Positions 14,652 through 22,515 of a stretch of 24,984 nucleotides of DNA are shown piece by piece (the stretch's first letter is position 1; every line of letters begins with the position of its first letter). The translations under genes were made by a program, and so were the position numbers. Below the pieces are notes generated by a model that saw only the letters and a list, made by a program, of their open reading frames with translations, searched no databases and was not told the DNA's origin. The DNA lies in contig CAJGCY010000023.1 of the NCBI GenBank assembly GCA_904501955.1, forward strand, positions 1 to 24,984. Direction: 5' to 3'. Source of the stretch: an uncultured Akkermansia sp. (lineage in GTDB: Bacteria; Verrucomicrobiota; Verrucomicrobiia; Verrucomicrobiales; Akkermansiaceae).

Positions 14652-15638
14652 ATGGAGGAGCAGCACTACGGCACATTCGCTCAGGCGCTGGTGGATTGGT
14701 TCACCACCCACGGGCGGGATTACCCTTGGCGGCGCACCACGGACCCGTGGGCGATTCTGGTGAGCGAAATCATGCTCCAGCAAACCACCATCCCCACGGT
14801 GTTGGGGCGCTATGAGGCGTGGATGGCGCAATTCCCCACCCCCGCAGCGCTTGCCGCGGTGGATGAGGCTACAGCCCTGCGCTCGTGGGAGGGGCTGGGC
14901 TATTACCGCCGCGTGCGCGCTCTGCAGGCTGCGGCAAAAGCCATCGTGCAGGAGCACGGCGGCACATTCCCCACGGATGAGGCCGGTATACGAGCTCTGC
15001 CCGGCATAGGAGATTACACCGTGGGCGCCGTGCTGAGCTTTGCCTACAACCGCCCTGCGCCGCTGGTGGATGCCAACGTGTCGCGCGTGTTCGCCCGCGT
15101 GTTCAACGATGCCACGCCCATCGACTCCCCCGCAGGGCGCAAGCGCCATTGGGCTTGGGCGGCACAACTGGTGCACCCCACGGAGCCGCGTGCGTACAAC
15201 TCCGCCCTCATGGAGCTGGGGCAAACCATTTGCACCGGTGGCGAGCCCACCTGCCTGCTCTGCCCCGTGCGTGCGTTTTGCAAGGCGGAGGCACCCGCCG
15301 CCCTGCCGGTCAAACTTCCGAAAAAAGAGACGCTTACCGCAGAGCATCACGACCTTTGGGTGCTCACCGAGCGGGGGCTACTCATGGAAAAACAAGCCGA
15401 CGGCAAACGCCACGAGGGCATGTACCGCCTGCCCCAGCGCAGCAAGGAGCAGGTGGCGTCCCTCCCCCTCCTCACCACGCAAAAATACACCGTCACCCGT
15501 TACAAGGTAACCCGCCACCTTTACCGAGGCCCGGCAGACACCGACCCGCAGGGCGCGGAGGAGTTCATCCCCCTGCATTTATTGCCCTCCACCCCCATGG
15601 CCTCCCCCGACCGCAAAATCATCGACAAGCTGATTTAA
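14652..15638 (+). CDS. mutY: A/G-specific adenine DNA glycosylase
   Basis: MutY removes adenine mispaired with 8-oxoguanine. The 328-residue protein has the catalytic glutamate E39 in SEIMLQQT. It has the helix-hairpin-helix LPGIGDYTVGA (116-126) and the catalytic aspartate D140 in LVDANVSRVFAR. The 4Fe-4S site is C194-x6-C201-x2-C204-x5-C210. All are within two residues of the E. coli positions. The C-terminal NUDIX-like domain that recognises 8-oxoguanine is present but shortish (about 225-328). It sits directly behind the SulP gene, a pairing with no obvious functional logic. Element copy 4 begins 13 bases after its stop codon, so any terminator must lie inside that element. Confidence 0.92.
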   Translation: MEEQHYGTFAQALVDWFTTHGRDYPWRRTTDPWAILVSEIMLQQTTIPTVLGRYEAWMAQFPTPAALAAVDEATALRSWEGLGYYRRVRALQAAAKAIVQEHGGTFPTDEAGIRALPGIGDYTVGAVLSFAYNRPAPLVDANVSRVFARVFNDATPIDSPAGRKRHWAWAAQLVHPTEPRAYNSALMELGQTICTGGEPTCLLCPVRAFCKAEAPAALPVKLPKKETLTAEHHDLWVLTERGLLMEKQADGKRHEGMYRLPQRSKEQVASLPLLTTQKYTVTRYKVTRHLYRGPADTDPQGAEEFIPLHLLPSTPMASPDRKIIDKLI

Positions 15639-15650
15639 CGGCACCCCTCG

Positions 15651-16143
15651 CGATAAATCGGAAGTTGAAGGGCGTTTGTTGGATAATTTGCGAGCGCAAG
15701 CGCCTGCCACGGCGTAGCTGCGCAGCAGCGAAGACGGGAGCCTAAATTTGAGCCCCGGAGGGGCGCTATATAATAGCCCGGCGGTGGAGCCCCGTAAGGG
15801 GCGGAACCCCGGGAACCGCCCCAAAAAAATAAATGCGAACCCCGGAGGGGTGGCATAAAGCGTGGCTCAAAAATGCCGCATTGTTTCAAAATGCCGCGAA
15901 CATGATAAAACACGCGCCCACAACGGCTCGGAGCGTCGCTTCGCTCCGGTCCTCGCCATTATATGTCGGCCTACGCTGCGTCGCTTCGCTCCGTCGCTCC
16001 GGGCTCAATTTTCTTTTTTTTACGCTACCCCGGGGTTCCGCGGCTTCGCCGCTCCACCGCCGGGCTATTATATAGCGCCCCTCCGGGGCTCTAAATTCCG
16101 CTCGCTTGCGCTCGCAAACTATTCGCCAACTTCCGATTTATCG
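15651..16143. mobile_element. Long TIR-bounded palindromic element (copy 4, inverted)
   Basis: Perfect 17-base terminal repeats lie at 15651-15667 (CGATAAATCGGAAGTTG) and 16127-16143. Inner arms around 15750-15815 (AGCCCCGGAGGGGCGC, TATATAATAGCCCGGCGG) and 16029-16092 (CCGCCGGGCTATTATATA, GCGCCCCTCCGGGGCT) are almost perfect complements, giving a very strong branched hairpin. The core word seen in copies 1 and 2 is present on the opposite strand (15948-15960), so this copy is inverted relative to them. It fills the gap between convergent mutY and the gene at 16228. The ORFs inside are products of the repeat sequence. Confidence 0.82.
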
Positions 16144-16154
16144 TGGAGAATATA

Positions 16155-16189
16155 CTAAAAAGGGAGCCACTCGGTGAAGAGTGGCTCCC
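16155..16189 (-). terminator. Terminator of the exported protein gene at 16228-18183
   Basis: On the minus strand the stem GGGAGCCACTC (16189-16179) pairs with GAGTGGCTCCC (16172-16162) and is followed by a T tract (TTTTTAGTATA). It lies 39 bases after the stop codon and just outside element copy 4. Confidence 0.88.
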
Positions 16190-16227
16190 GGTCATAAATG
16201 GGTTTGAAATCGCGCGGGCGGGTGGCT

Positions 16228-18183
16228 TTATTCCTCCTCGTCCTCGGATTCCTCAGCCTCGGGGTTAGCCAGCAGCACGTGCAGTGTGCGCACACCATTA
16301 TTGATGGTGTTGGTCACGTGTACGGCGCCGATGCCCTGCACCATGGGGGCAAGCATGCCGGCCTCGGGGGCGAGCTGAGAAGCAATGGCGAGCGCAGCGG
16401 GGCGCAGCGTGTACACCGCACCGGAGAAGTTAATCTTACCCTTACCGTGCTTAATCATGTTAGCATTCAGCGCAGCGGAGTTACCGAAGGCGAAGAGCGT
16501 ATCCGTCATGGTCACATTCAGCTCAAACTCACCGGCACCCAGAGAGCTCATATCGGCCGTGTGAGACACCACCGTCTTACCCTTCTTGGACTTAATCAAC
16601 TTCTTCAGGGAATCACCCTTACCACCAATCATGCGGCCGGCTGCACCCACCAGCTCATCACCGGAGGTGCCGAGAGCCTTGCGGTCCTTCACCGCATTGA
16701 AGTAGGAAACCAGCAGGTGCTCAGAGTTCGGCATCACCACCACGGCGGGTGCATCACCCAAGGCACCGCACACACCCTTCAGGGACTTCAGCACGGGCTT
16801 GATGCGGGGCATGAACTTGACGAGGGAGGCGAAATCCTCAGCAGAGGTCGGCTCCAGAGACGTAGCGTAACCGGCAGCCAGATTCAGGGCGGGCTCCACC
16901 ACATCAATCATGGGAGTGGCGTCCTTGGCCACCTCGGGGGTGGACTCCATATAGAAGAGCACCTTATCGCTCTTACCGATGCGGGCGAGGCGAATGTGGC
17001 CGGCGCTGAACGTGGAGCCGTAGGAATCGAAGCTCACCTTGGCGTGCATGCCGTCCTCCTCCTGCCAGGAGCAGAAGGTGAAGGGCTTGGCATTATCCGT
17101 ACGCACATAAGAGGAAGCAAACTTCAGCACGGGCTGCACGCTGCGGGCTGCGGCGTTGTAGGCAGCCACGTTGTCGTTATCCTCCTCACCCATGGCCTTG
17201 AACACATTCTCGGAGAAATCTGCCACAGCCTTCAGGTCATATTGGCTGTAGGAGTTAGCAGCGTTGATGAGCTCCGGGCTGATGTAAGCTGCATAGGACA
17301 TGCCGGAAAGCAGGTACGGATCGCCGAACTTCATCGCATCCGTGCTCAGCACGGACTTGGCGGGAGTCTCCGCCACCTGTACCTCGGCGGGGTCCTCGCA
17401 AATGATGGCTACCAACGCGCCCTTCTGCACCTTGAACAGCAAGTACAGGGAACGGGCGGCAATCTCATCACGCAGCGTGGACTCAATGGAAGCATCACCC
17501 TGCGGCATGTCGAAAATCGCCTTAAAGGGAATCTTCACACCCTTGCAACCGGCCTCCGTCACGCGGGTGCCACCTTTCCCCTCATACAGCTTGATGTAGT
17601 CATCCGCAGCGTCATTCAGGTAACGCTGGGCGGGCACATCCACCGTCACGGCAAAATACACGGGGTGCAGCTTGATGCTCTTGATGGCGCGCAGGGAATC
17701 CAGAGCAGGCTTACGGGCATCGGTATCCACCTGGTCACCGATGATACCGGAGTACACCGCGCGGGCGGATTCCGTCCAAGCCTCAGCACGGGCGGGATAA
17801 TCCACACGGCCTGCAAGGTACTGGTAAATGGGCATGAACTTGGTCAGCGCCTCGGCATTACCCTTACCCACGGCCACACCGAAGGTCTCGATATGGTCCT
17901 TGATGTTGGGGCGGTCAAGTCCCTGCCCATCGCCGATGTGCACCATCGGCAGGCTCTTGTAAAGAGAGCTTGCATCTGTTACCACCAAGCAGGCTTCCAC
18001 GTCTGCCGGCATCACGCCCAAGGCGTCAAGAGTCGCGGCGCGACGTTCCGGCGTGGTGTTCACCTCGCGCGGCGTAGCGGCAAGGTCTTTGTACAGCTGC
18101 ACCAGCGTACGTGCGGAGGCAGCCCCCGTCATCAACGGTGCGGCTGCTACGGCAGTCAATATAACGGCGTGTCGGATATTCAT
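16228..18183 (-). CDS. Large exported protein of unknown function with acidic C terminus
   Basis: With the start at 18183 the protein has 651 residues and a clean Sec signal (MNIRHAVILTAVAAAPLMTGAASA). The ATG four codons upstream overlaps the -10 box and cannot be used from this promoter. The mature part mixes helices and strands without transmembrane segments. It contains repeated phrases of the kind EALTKFMP / DFASLVKFMPRI and a Gly/Lys-rich segment (MIGGKGDSLKKLIKSKKGK). The last nine residues are nearly all Glu, Asp or Ser. No catalytic motif is recognised. It may be a periplasmic or outer-membrane-associated protein; this is inference from the signal only. It has its own promoter and a strong terminator, so it is a single-gene unit. 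Confidence 0.78.
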   Translation of the reverse strand: MNIRHAVILTAVAAAPLMTGAASARTLVQLYKDLAATPREVNTTPERRAATLDALGVMPADVEACLVVTDASSLYKSLPMVHIGDGQGLDRPNIKDHIETFGVAVGKGNAEALTKFMPIYQYLAGRVDYPARAEAWTESARAVYSGIIGDQVDTDARKPALDSLRAIKSIKLHPVYFAVTVDVPAQRYLNDAADDYIKLYEGKGGTRVTEAGCKGVKIPFKAIFDMPQGDASIESTLRDEIAARSLYLLFKVQKGALVAIICEDPAEVQVAETPAKSVLSTDAMKFGDPYLLSGMSYAAYISPELINAANSYSQYDLKAVADFSENVFKAMGEEDNDNVAAYNAAARSVQPVLKFASSYVRTDNAKPFTFCSWQEEDGMHAKVSFDSYGSTFSAGHIRLARIGKSDKVLFYMESTPEVAKDATPMIDVVEPALNLAAGYATSLEPTSAEDFASLVKFMPRIKPVLKSLKGVCGALGDAPAVVVMPNSEHLLVSYFNAVKDRKALGTSGDELVGAAGRMIGGKGDSLKKLIKSKKGKTVVSHTADMSSLGAGEFELNVTMTDTLFAFGNSAALNANMIKHGKGKINFSGAVYTLRPAALAIASQLAPEAGMLAPMVQGIGAVHVTNTINNGVRTLHVLLANPEAEESEDEEE

Positions 18184-18193
18184 ATCTGCATGC

Positions 18194-18222
18194 ATTCTAA
18201 CGAATGCACGCTGCCATGTAAA
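18194..18222 (-). promoter_or_regulatory. Predicted promoter of the gene at 16228-18183
   Basis: On the minus strand, TTTACA (18222-18217) and TAGAAT (18199-18194) are separated by 17 bases, and the ATG at 18183 is 10 bases further on. The -10 box overlaps the ATG at 18195, which rules that codon out as the start. Confidence 0.6.
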
Positions 18223-18333
18223 GCGAAAAAATCACGTTAGGACATGCATTCTTATCATACCCCCAAACAGCAGCATTTTTATTGCCATATTTCGCCCTCC
18301 GGAGCCACAAAAAGCGGAAGAAAGCGAGCTGCT

Positions 18334-18486
18334 CGACAAATCGGAATTTGAAGGGCAACAAAATCTATCGGAGCGTGGGACTTTAGTCCCACAAATACGT
18401 GCGGGGCTACCCCATAAGAGGGACTAAAGTCCCTCGCTCCGAGTGAATGAATGTTACACATCCCCCCATCAAATTCCGATTTATAG
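18334..18486. mobile_element. Short TIR-bounded palindromic element (copy 5)
   Basis: The ends are CGACAAATCGGAATTTG (18334-18350) and CAAATTCCGATTTATAG (18470-18486). Both differ from the consensus, but one change is matched on the two sides (GGAAGTTG to GGAATTTG, CAACTTCC to CAAATTCC), so pairing is kept. The interior repeats copy 3 almost base for base, including the two hairpins GGGACTTTAGTCCC and GGGACTAAAGTCCC. It lies between the Sel1 gene and the gene at 16228, both on the minus strand. The remaining intergenic bases (18223-18333 and 18487-18548) show no gene. Confidence 0.82.
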
Positions 18487-18548
18487 AGCAGAGCAAATAG
18501 AGGCATCAACCACAAACTTGAACAGAACCAAGTAAAGTTCCGGCATTC

Positions 18549-19661
18549 TCAGGGGGTGAGCACGCGGGCAAAGTGGGCTCGAAATTTCGCCAGAGACTCA
18601 TCATCCGTATATTTGAGCGTACTATTCACCAAGGCGATAGCACGAGCCTCATTCTGCTCACAGCCCTTGCCGTATTCATACATCATCGAGAGCGCAACCC
18701 GGGATTGCCAATGCCCAAGCTCACCGGCCTTTGAGAAATACTCCGCAGCACGTGCATAATCCACCTCACCGAAAGCACCGGCAACACCAAAATAGCCCAA
18801 GTCATACATGGCAGCAGCACTGCCCTGCGCTGCGGCGCGAACGAGCCAATGGTGAGCGATGGCAAAATCCGTTTTCACGCGCGTGTAGTAATATCCCAGC
18901 TCCTCCTGAGCTTGCAACTGCCCCTGTTTAGCTGCTTTTTCAATCCATTTTCGGGATTCCTGCGCATTTTTGGCGCAACCCTTCCCCTCACGCAGCGCGA
19001 CACCGAGCATCATCTGCGCTTTGGCATGCCCGAGCTCAGCAGCACGGCGGAAGAACGACACCGCGGTGGCATCATCCGCCTCAGACCTACGGAAGTATGC
19101 CTCCATGCCGGAGTTGAACAGATTGGCCGCATCCCCTTGATAAGCGGCACGCTGCTCATCGATGAAATGACGCCAATGAGCCACGGGCATAGGCGCGTCT
19201 TCCGCCAAAGCAGCCAGCATATTTTCAGCGGGGGCATAGCCCTTTTGAGCAGCCAAGGTCATCCATTGCCGAGCAGCCTCTACATCTTGCGGCCAACCGC
19301 ATATGGCTGCAAGGCTCATCAGCCCGACAAAGAATTGAGCATTAGGCACCTCTTGCTCCGCAGATTTTACCATCCAATGAGCAGCATCATCCTCATTCGC
19401 CTCACAACCGATGCCGAAAAACAACGCATAGCCTGCACGGAATTGAGCCTCGGCATGCCCCTGCTGAGCAGCGGAGCAAAACCAGCGCAGCGCCTCCTTT
19501 TCATCTTTGCGAACGAGTTCCCCGCGCATCAACTCCTTACCCCACTCAAACTGAGCCATGGCGTCCCCATCGTTGGCGGAATAAGCCAAGAGAGCCACAT
19601 ACTCTTCACGGGTTATCCCCATGGAGGCGAATTCATCTTGCTGTGCTTGTTCTTTTTTCAT
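18549..19661 (-). CDS. Sel1-repeat protein
   Basis: The 370-residue protein consists of about seven to eight Sel1-like (TPR-related) helical repeats of some 36 residues. Typical units are AAQQGHAEAQFRAGYALFFG, AAELGHAKAQMMLGVALREG and AAKQGQLQAQEELGYYY. Such repeats act as protein-binding scaffolds. With the start at ATG 19661 there is no signal peptide, so the protein appears to be cytosolic, unlike many Sel1 proteins. The longer reading starting at a TTG (19694) would add 11 residues; that TTG looks more like part of a promoter (TTGACC). A good -10 box is not clear. The gene stands alone and no partner is suggested by its neighbours. Confidence 0.85.
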   Translation of the reverse strand: MKKEQAQQDEFASMGITREEYVALLAYSANDGDAMAQFEWGKELMRGELVRKDEKEALRWFCSAAQQGHAEAQFRAGYALFFGIGCEANEDDAAHWMVKSAEQEVPNAQFFVGLMSLAAICGWPQDVEAARQWMTLAAQKGYAPAENMLAALAEDAPMPVAHWRHFIDEQRAAYQGDAANLFNSGMEAYFRRSEADDATAVSFFRRAAELGHAKAQMMLGVALREGKGCAKNAQESRKWIEKAAKQGQLQAQEELGYYYTRVKTDFAIAHHWLVRAAAQGSAAAMYDLGYFGVAGAFGEVDYARAAEYFSKAGELGHWQSRVALSMMYEYGKGCEQNEARAIALVNSTLKYTDDESLAKFRAHFARVLTP

Positions 19662-19775
19662 ATCGGAGCTTATGGTGTAAATGCTAATGGTCAAGTTTCA
19701 AGATAAGTAAAGCCTATTTTGCGCAACATGTCAATAATAAACCACCACCACGGGGGCTGATGCACAACAAAATGC

Positions 19776-19804
19776 TTGCAAAAACGGGGGGCATGGTGTA
19801 TAGT
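19776..19804 (+). promoter_or_regulatory. Predicted promoter of valS
   Basis: TTGCAA (19776-19781) and TATAGT (19799-19804) are separated by 17 bases. The ATG at 19815 follows after 10 bases. There is no room for a T-box or other leader between promoter and gene. Confidence 0.7.
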
Positions 19805-19814
19805 CTCGCGCGTC

Positions 19815-22493
19815 ATGACAGAATTGCCCAAGGCTTACGAACCGACCGTTGTAGAAGAGAAATGGCAAACCCGCTGGATGTCAGAGGGTTGCTTCCACGC
19901 AGACCCGCAGTCTGAAAAGCCTGCGTACAGCATCGTCATCCCCCCGCCGAACGTGACGGGCGTATTGCACATGGGACACGTGCTCAACAACACCATTCAG
20001 GATATTTTGGCACGCCGCGCCCGCCAAGAGGGCAAGGAGGTGCTTTGGCTGCCCGGCACGGACCACGCCGGCATCGCCACACAGGCTCGTGTGGAAAAAG
20101 AGCTTGCTAAGGAGACCCCGCCCCGTACCCGTTACGATGTAGGCCGCGAGGACTTCGTGAAGATGGTGTGGGAGTGGAAAGAAAAGCACGGCGGCATCAT
20201 CATCAAGCAGCTCAAGAAGCTCGGCTGCTCCTGCGACTGGGAGCGCGAGCGCTTCACCATGGACAGCGTGTTTGCCCCGGAGGTAGCACGCGCCTTCACG
20301 GAGCTGTTCAAGGAAGGGCTGATTTACCGTGGCCGCCGCATGGTGAACTGGGACCCCGTGCTCCGCACGGCATTGTCTGATGAGGAGGTGATTATGACTC
20401 CCTCCAAGAGCAAGCTTTACACCATTCGCTACAAGTTGGCAGACGGCAGCGGTCAGCTGCTGGTGTCCACCACTCGCCCGGAGACCATTATGGCAGACGT
20501 GGCTGTAGCCGTTAACCCGAAGGACCCGCGCTTTGCCCACCTGATTGGCAAGACCGTGATTCGCCCGCTGGTGGAGACGGAGATTCCCATCATTGCCGAT
20601 GACCACGTGGAAATCGAGTTCGGCACGGGTGCGCTCAAGATTACCCCGGCACACGACCGCACGGACTTTGAGGTAGGCACCAAGAACAATTTGGAAATCA
20701 TTGACGTGCTGACGGCAGACGGCAAGATTAACTGCCCGGACTGCCCCGAGCTGCACGGTTTGGACCGCTTTGTGGCTCGTGATAAATCCATCGAGCTTAT
20801 CGAGGCCAAGGGCTTGCTGGAGAAGGTGGAGGACTACGAGAACAACGTGGGCATCTCCCAGCGCTCCGATGTACCGATTGAGCCCCGCCTGAGCATGCAG
20901 TGGTTCCTCAAGTACCCCTGCGTACAGGAGGCTGCGGATGCCGTGGCAAACGGCGACATCGTGTTCCGCCCTGCCCACTGGGCAAAGACCTACGCCCACT
21001 GGTTGGAGGGTATTCAGGACTGGTGCATCTCCCGCCAGCTGTGGTGGGGTCACCGCATCCCCGTATGGTACCGCAAGGATAAAGCGCAGGAGCTGCAGGA
21101 GGCAACCAAGCTTGACTCCGAGGATGCCGCCGCCGGTGACATCTACGTGGGTGTAGAGCCCCCCGCCGACCCTGAAAACTGGGTGCAGGATGAGGACGCG
21201 CTGGACACCTGGTTCAGCAGCTGGCTGTGGCCTTTCGCCACCATGGATGACGAGTGCCGTGCCAAGTTCTACCCGACCAGCGATTTGGTGACCGGTCCGG
21301 ACATTATCTTCTTCTGGGTAGCGCGCATGATTATGGCCGGCTATCGCTTTGCGGACGGCAAGAAGCCCTTCGGCAACGTATTCTTCACCTCCATCGTGCG
21401 TGACCTGCAGGGTCGCAAGATGAGCAAGAGCTTGGGCAACAGCCCGGATCCGCTCGACCTCATCGCCAAGTACGGCGCAGACGGTCTGCGCTTCGGCCTG
21501 ATGCGCATTGCCCCGACCGGCACGGACGTTAAGTTCGACGAGAAGCAGATTGAGGAGGGTAAGAACTTCGCTAACAAGCTGTACAATGCAGCCCGCTTCC
21601 GCATGATGCAGGGTGAGGCCGGTACAGACCCCGCACCGAAGTTCACCCCCGTGCACATCGACATCCTCTCCAAGCTCAAGGAGCTGCACGCTACGGTGGC
21701 TGAGGGGCTGAGCAAGTATGAGTTCAACACCTACACGCAGGCTCTCTACTCCTTCTTCTGGAATGAGTACTGCTCCCTCTTCCTCGAGGCGGTGAAGAAC
21801 GACCTGCGCGACGGCGATGCAGCCGTGAAGAACGCCACCCTCTACACCATCGACACCGTGCTGCGCCACTACTTGGCACTGCTCGCCCCCATCATGCCGC
21901 ACATTGCAGAAGAGCTGTGGCAGAGCCTCGGCTTTGCCAACCGCAACAATGGGCTGCCGCTGATGAGCACACCCCTGCCCTGTGCAGATGCGCTGCTGGC
22001 CGGGCTGGACGACACGGAAATCTCCAAGGCTCGCGCCCTGTCCACCGCTCTGTATGACACCGCAAACCGCGCCCGCAACCTGAAGGCAGAGTACAACCTC
22101 GCTACCAACAAGAAGGTGAAGTTCGTGCTCAAGCCCGGCGCACTGCCGCTTACGGATGACTTGCTGGCACGCTTGGCCCTGCTTGCAGGCTCTCAAGAGG
22201 TGACCGCCGACAGCAACTATGAGGCACCCAAGGGCACGCCCACGGCGCTCACCCCCTTCGGCGAGCTCTTCCTGCCGCTGGAAGGCCTAGTGGACGTGGA
22301 GGCTGAGAGAAGCCGCATCACCAAGGAGCTGGAGAAGATGACCAAGGAAATCGCAAAGAGCAACGCCAAGCTCAGCAATGCCTCCTTTGTGGATCGCGCC
22401 CCTGCCGCCGTGGTGGAGCAAGAGCGCGCACGCCTGACGGAATGGGAGGGCAAGAAGGCTCAGCTTGAGGCCATGCTCGCCTCCTTGGGCTAA
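19815..22493 (+). CDS. valS: Valyl-tRNA synthetase
   Basis: This class I synthetase charges tRNA-Val. The 892-residue protein starts MTELPKAYEP and has the HIGH-type motif HMGH (residues 52-55) after PPPNVTGVL. The editing (CP1) domain contains STTRPETIMADVAVAV. The KMSKS motif is at 535-539 (GRKMSKSLGNSPDPLD). The anticodon-binding domain follows, and a C-terminal coiled coil of about 70 residues (from VEAERSRITKELEK) is typical of ValS. The length is normal for the family. I use the ATG at 19815; the TTG at 19776 is the -35 box. The gene is followed within 22 bases by another plus-strand gene. Confidence 0.96.
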   Translation: MTELPKAYEPTVVEEKWQTRWMSEGCFHADPQSEKPAYSIVIPPPNVTGVLHMGHVLNNTIQDILARRARQEGKEVLWLPGTDHAGIATQARVEKELAKETPPRTRYDVGREDFVKMVWEWKEKHGGIIIKQLKKLGCSCDWERERFTMDSVFAPEVARAFTELFKEGLIYRGRRMVNWDPVLRTALSDEEVIMTPSKSKLYTIRYKLADGSGQLLVSTTRPETIMADVAVAVNPKDPRFAHLIGKTVIRPLVETEIPIIADDHVEIEFGTGALKITPAHDRTDFEVGTKNNLEIIDVLTADGKINCPDCPELHGLDRFVARDKSIELIEAKGLLEKVEDYENNVGISQRSDVPIEPRLSMQWFLKYPCVQEAADAVANGDIVFRPAHWAKTYAHWLEGIQDWCISRQLWWGHRIPVWYRKDKAQELQEATKLDSEDAAAGDIYVGVEPPADPENWVQDEDALDTWFSSWLWPFATMDDECRAKFYPTSDLVTGPDIIFFWVARMIMAGYRFADGKKPFGNVFFTSIVRDLQGRKMSKSLGNSPDPLDLIAKYGADGLRFGLMRIAPTGTDVKFDEKQIEEGKNFANKLYNAARFRMMQGEAGTDPAPKFTPVHIDILSKLKELHATVAEGLSKYEFNTYTQALYSFFWNEYCSLFLEAVKNDLRDGDAAVKNATLYTIDTVLRHYLALLAPIMPHIAEELWQSLGFANRNNGLPLMSTPLPCADALLAGLDDTEISKARALSTALYDTANRARNLKAEYNLATNKKVKFVLKPGALPLTDDLLARLALLAGSQEVTADSNYEAPKGTPTALTPFGELFLPLEGLVDVEAERSRITKELEKMTKEIAKSNAKLSNASFVDRAPAAVVEQERARLTEWEGKKAQLEAMLASLG

Positions 22494-22515
22494 CACCTAC
22501 GTCCGCAAACTACCG

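Noticed and set aside
15833..16158. Open frames inside element copy 4
   Set aside because: They have the same repeat-derived composition as those in the other elements and no support from a promoter or homology.
16198..18240. Long plus-strand open frame (680 residues) opposite the exported protein gene
   Set aside because: It is a shadow of the minus-strand gene: it covers the terminator and promoter of that gene and has His/Gly/Leu-rich nonsense composition.
1406..18496. Target-site duplications flanking the five elements
   Set aside because: I compared the bases just outside each end and found no consistent direct repeat. Age or a mechanism without duplication may explain this.
19776..19814. 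TTG start extending valS by 13 residues
   Set aside because: The TTG is the -35 box of a good promoter, and the extension does not look like a ValS N terminus.
19881..22196. 771-residue minus-strand open frame opposite valS
   Set aside because: It is a mirror of the valS coding sequence, which is certain from its motifs.
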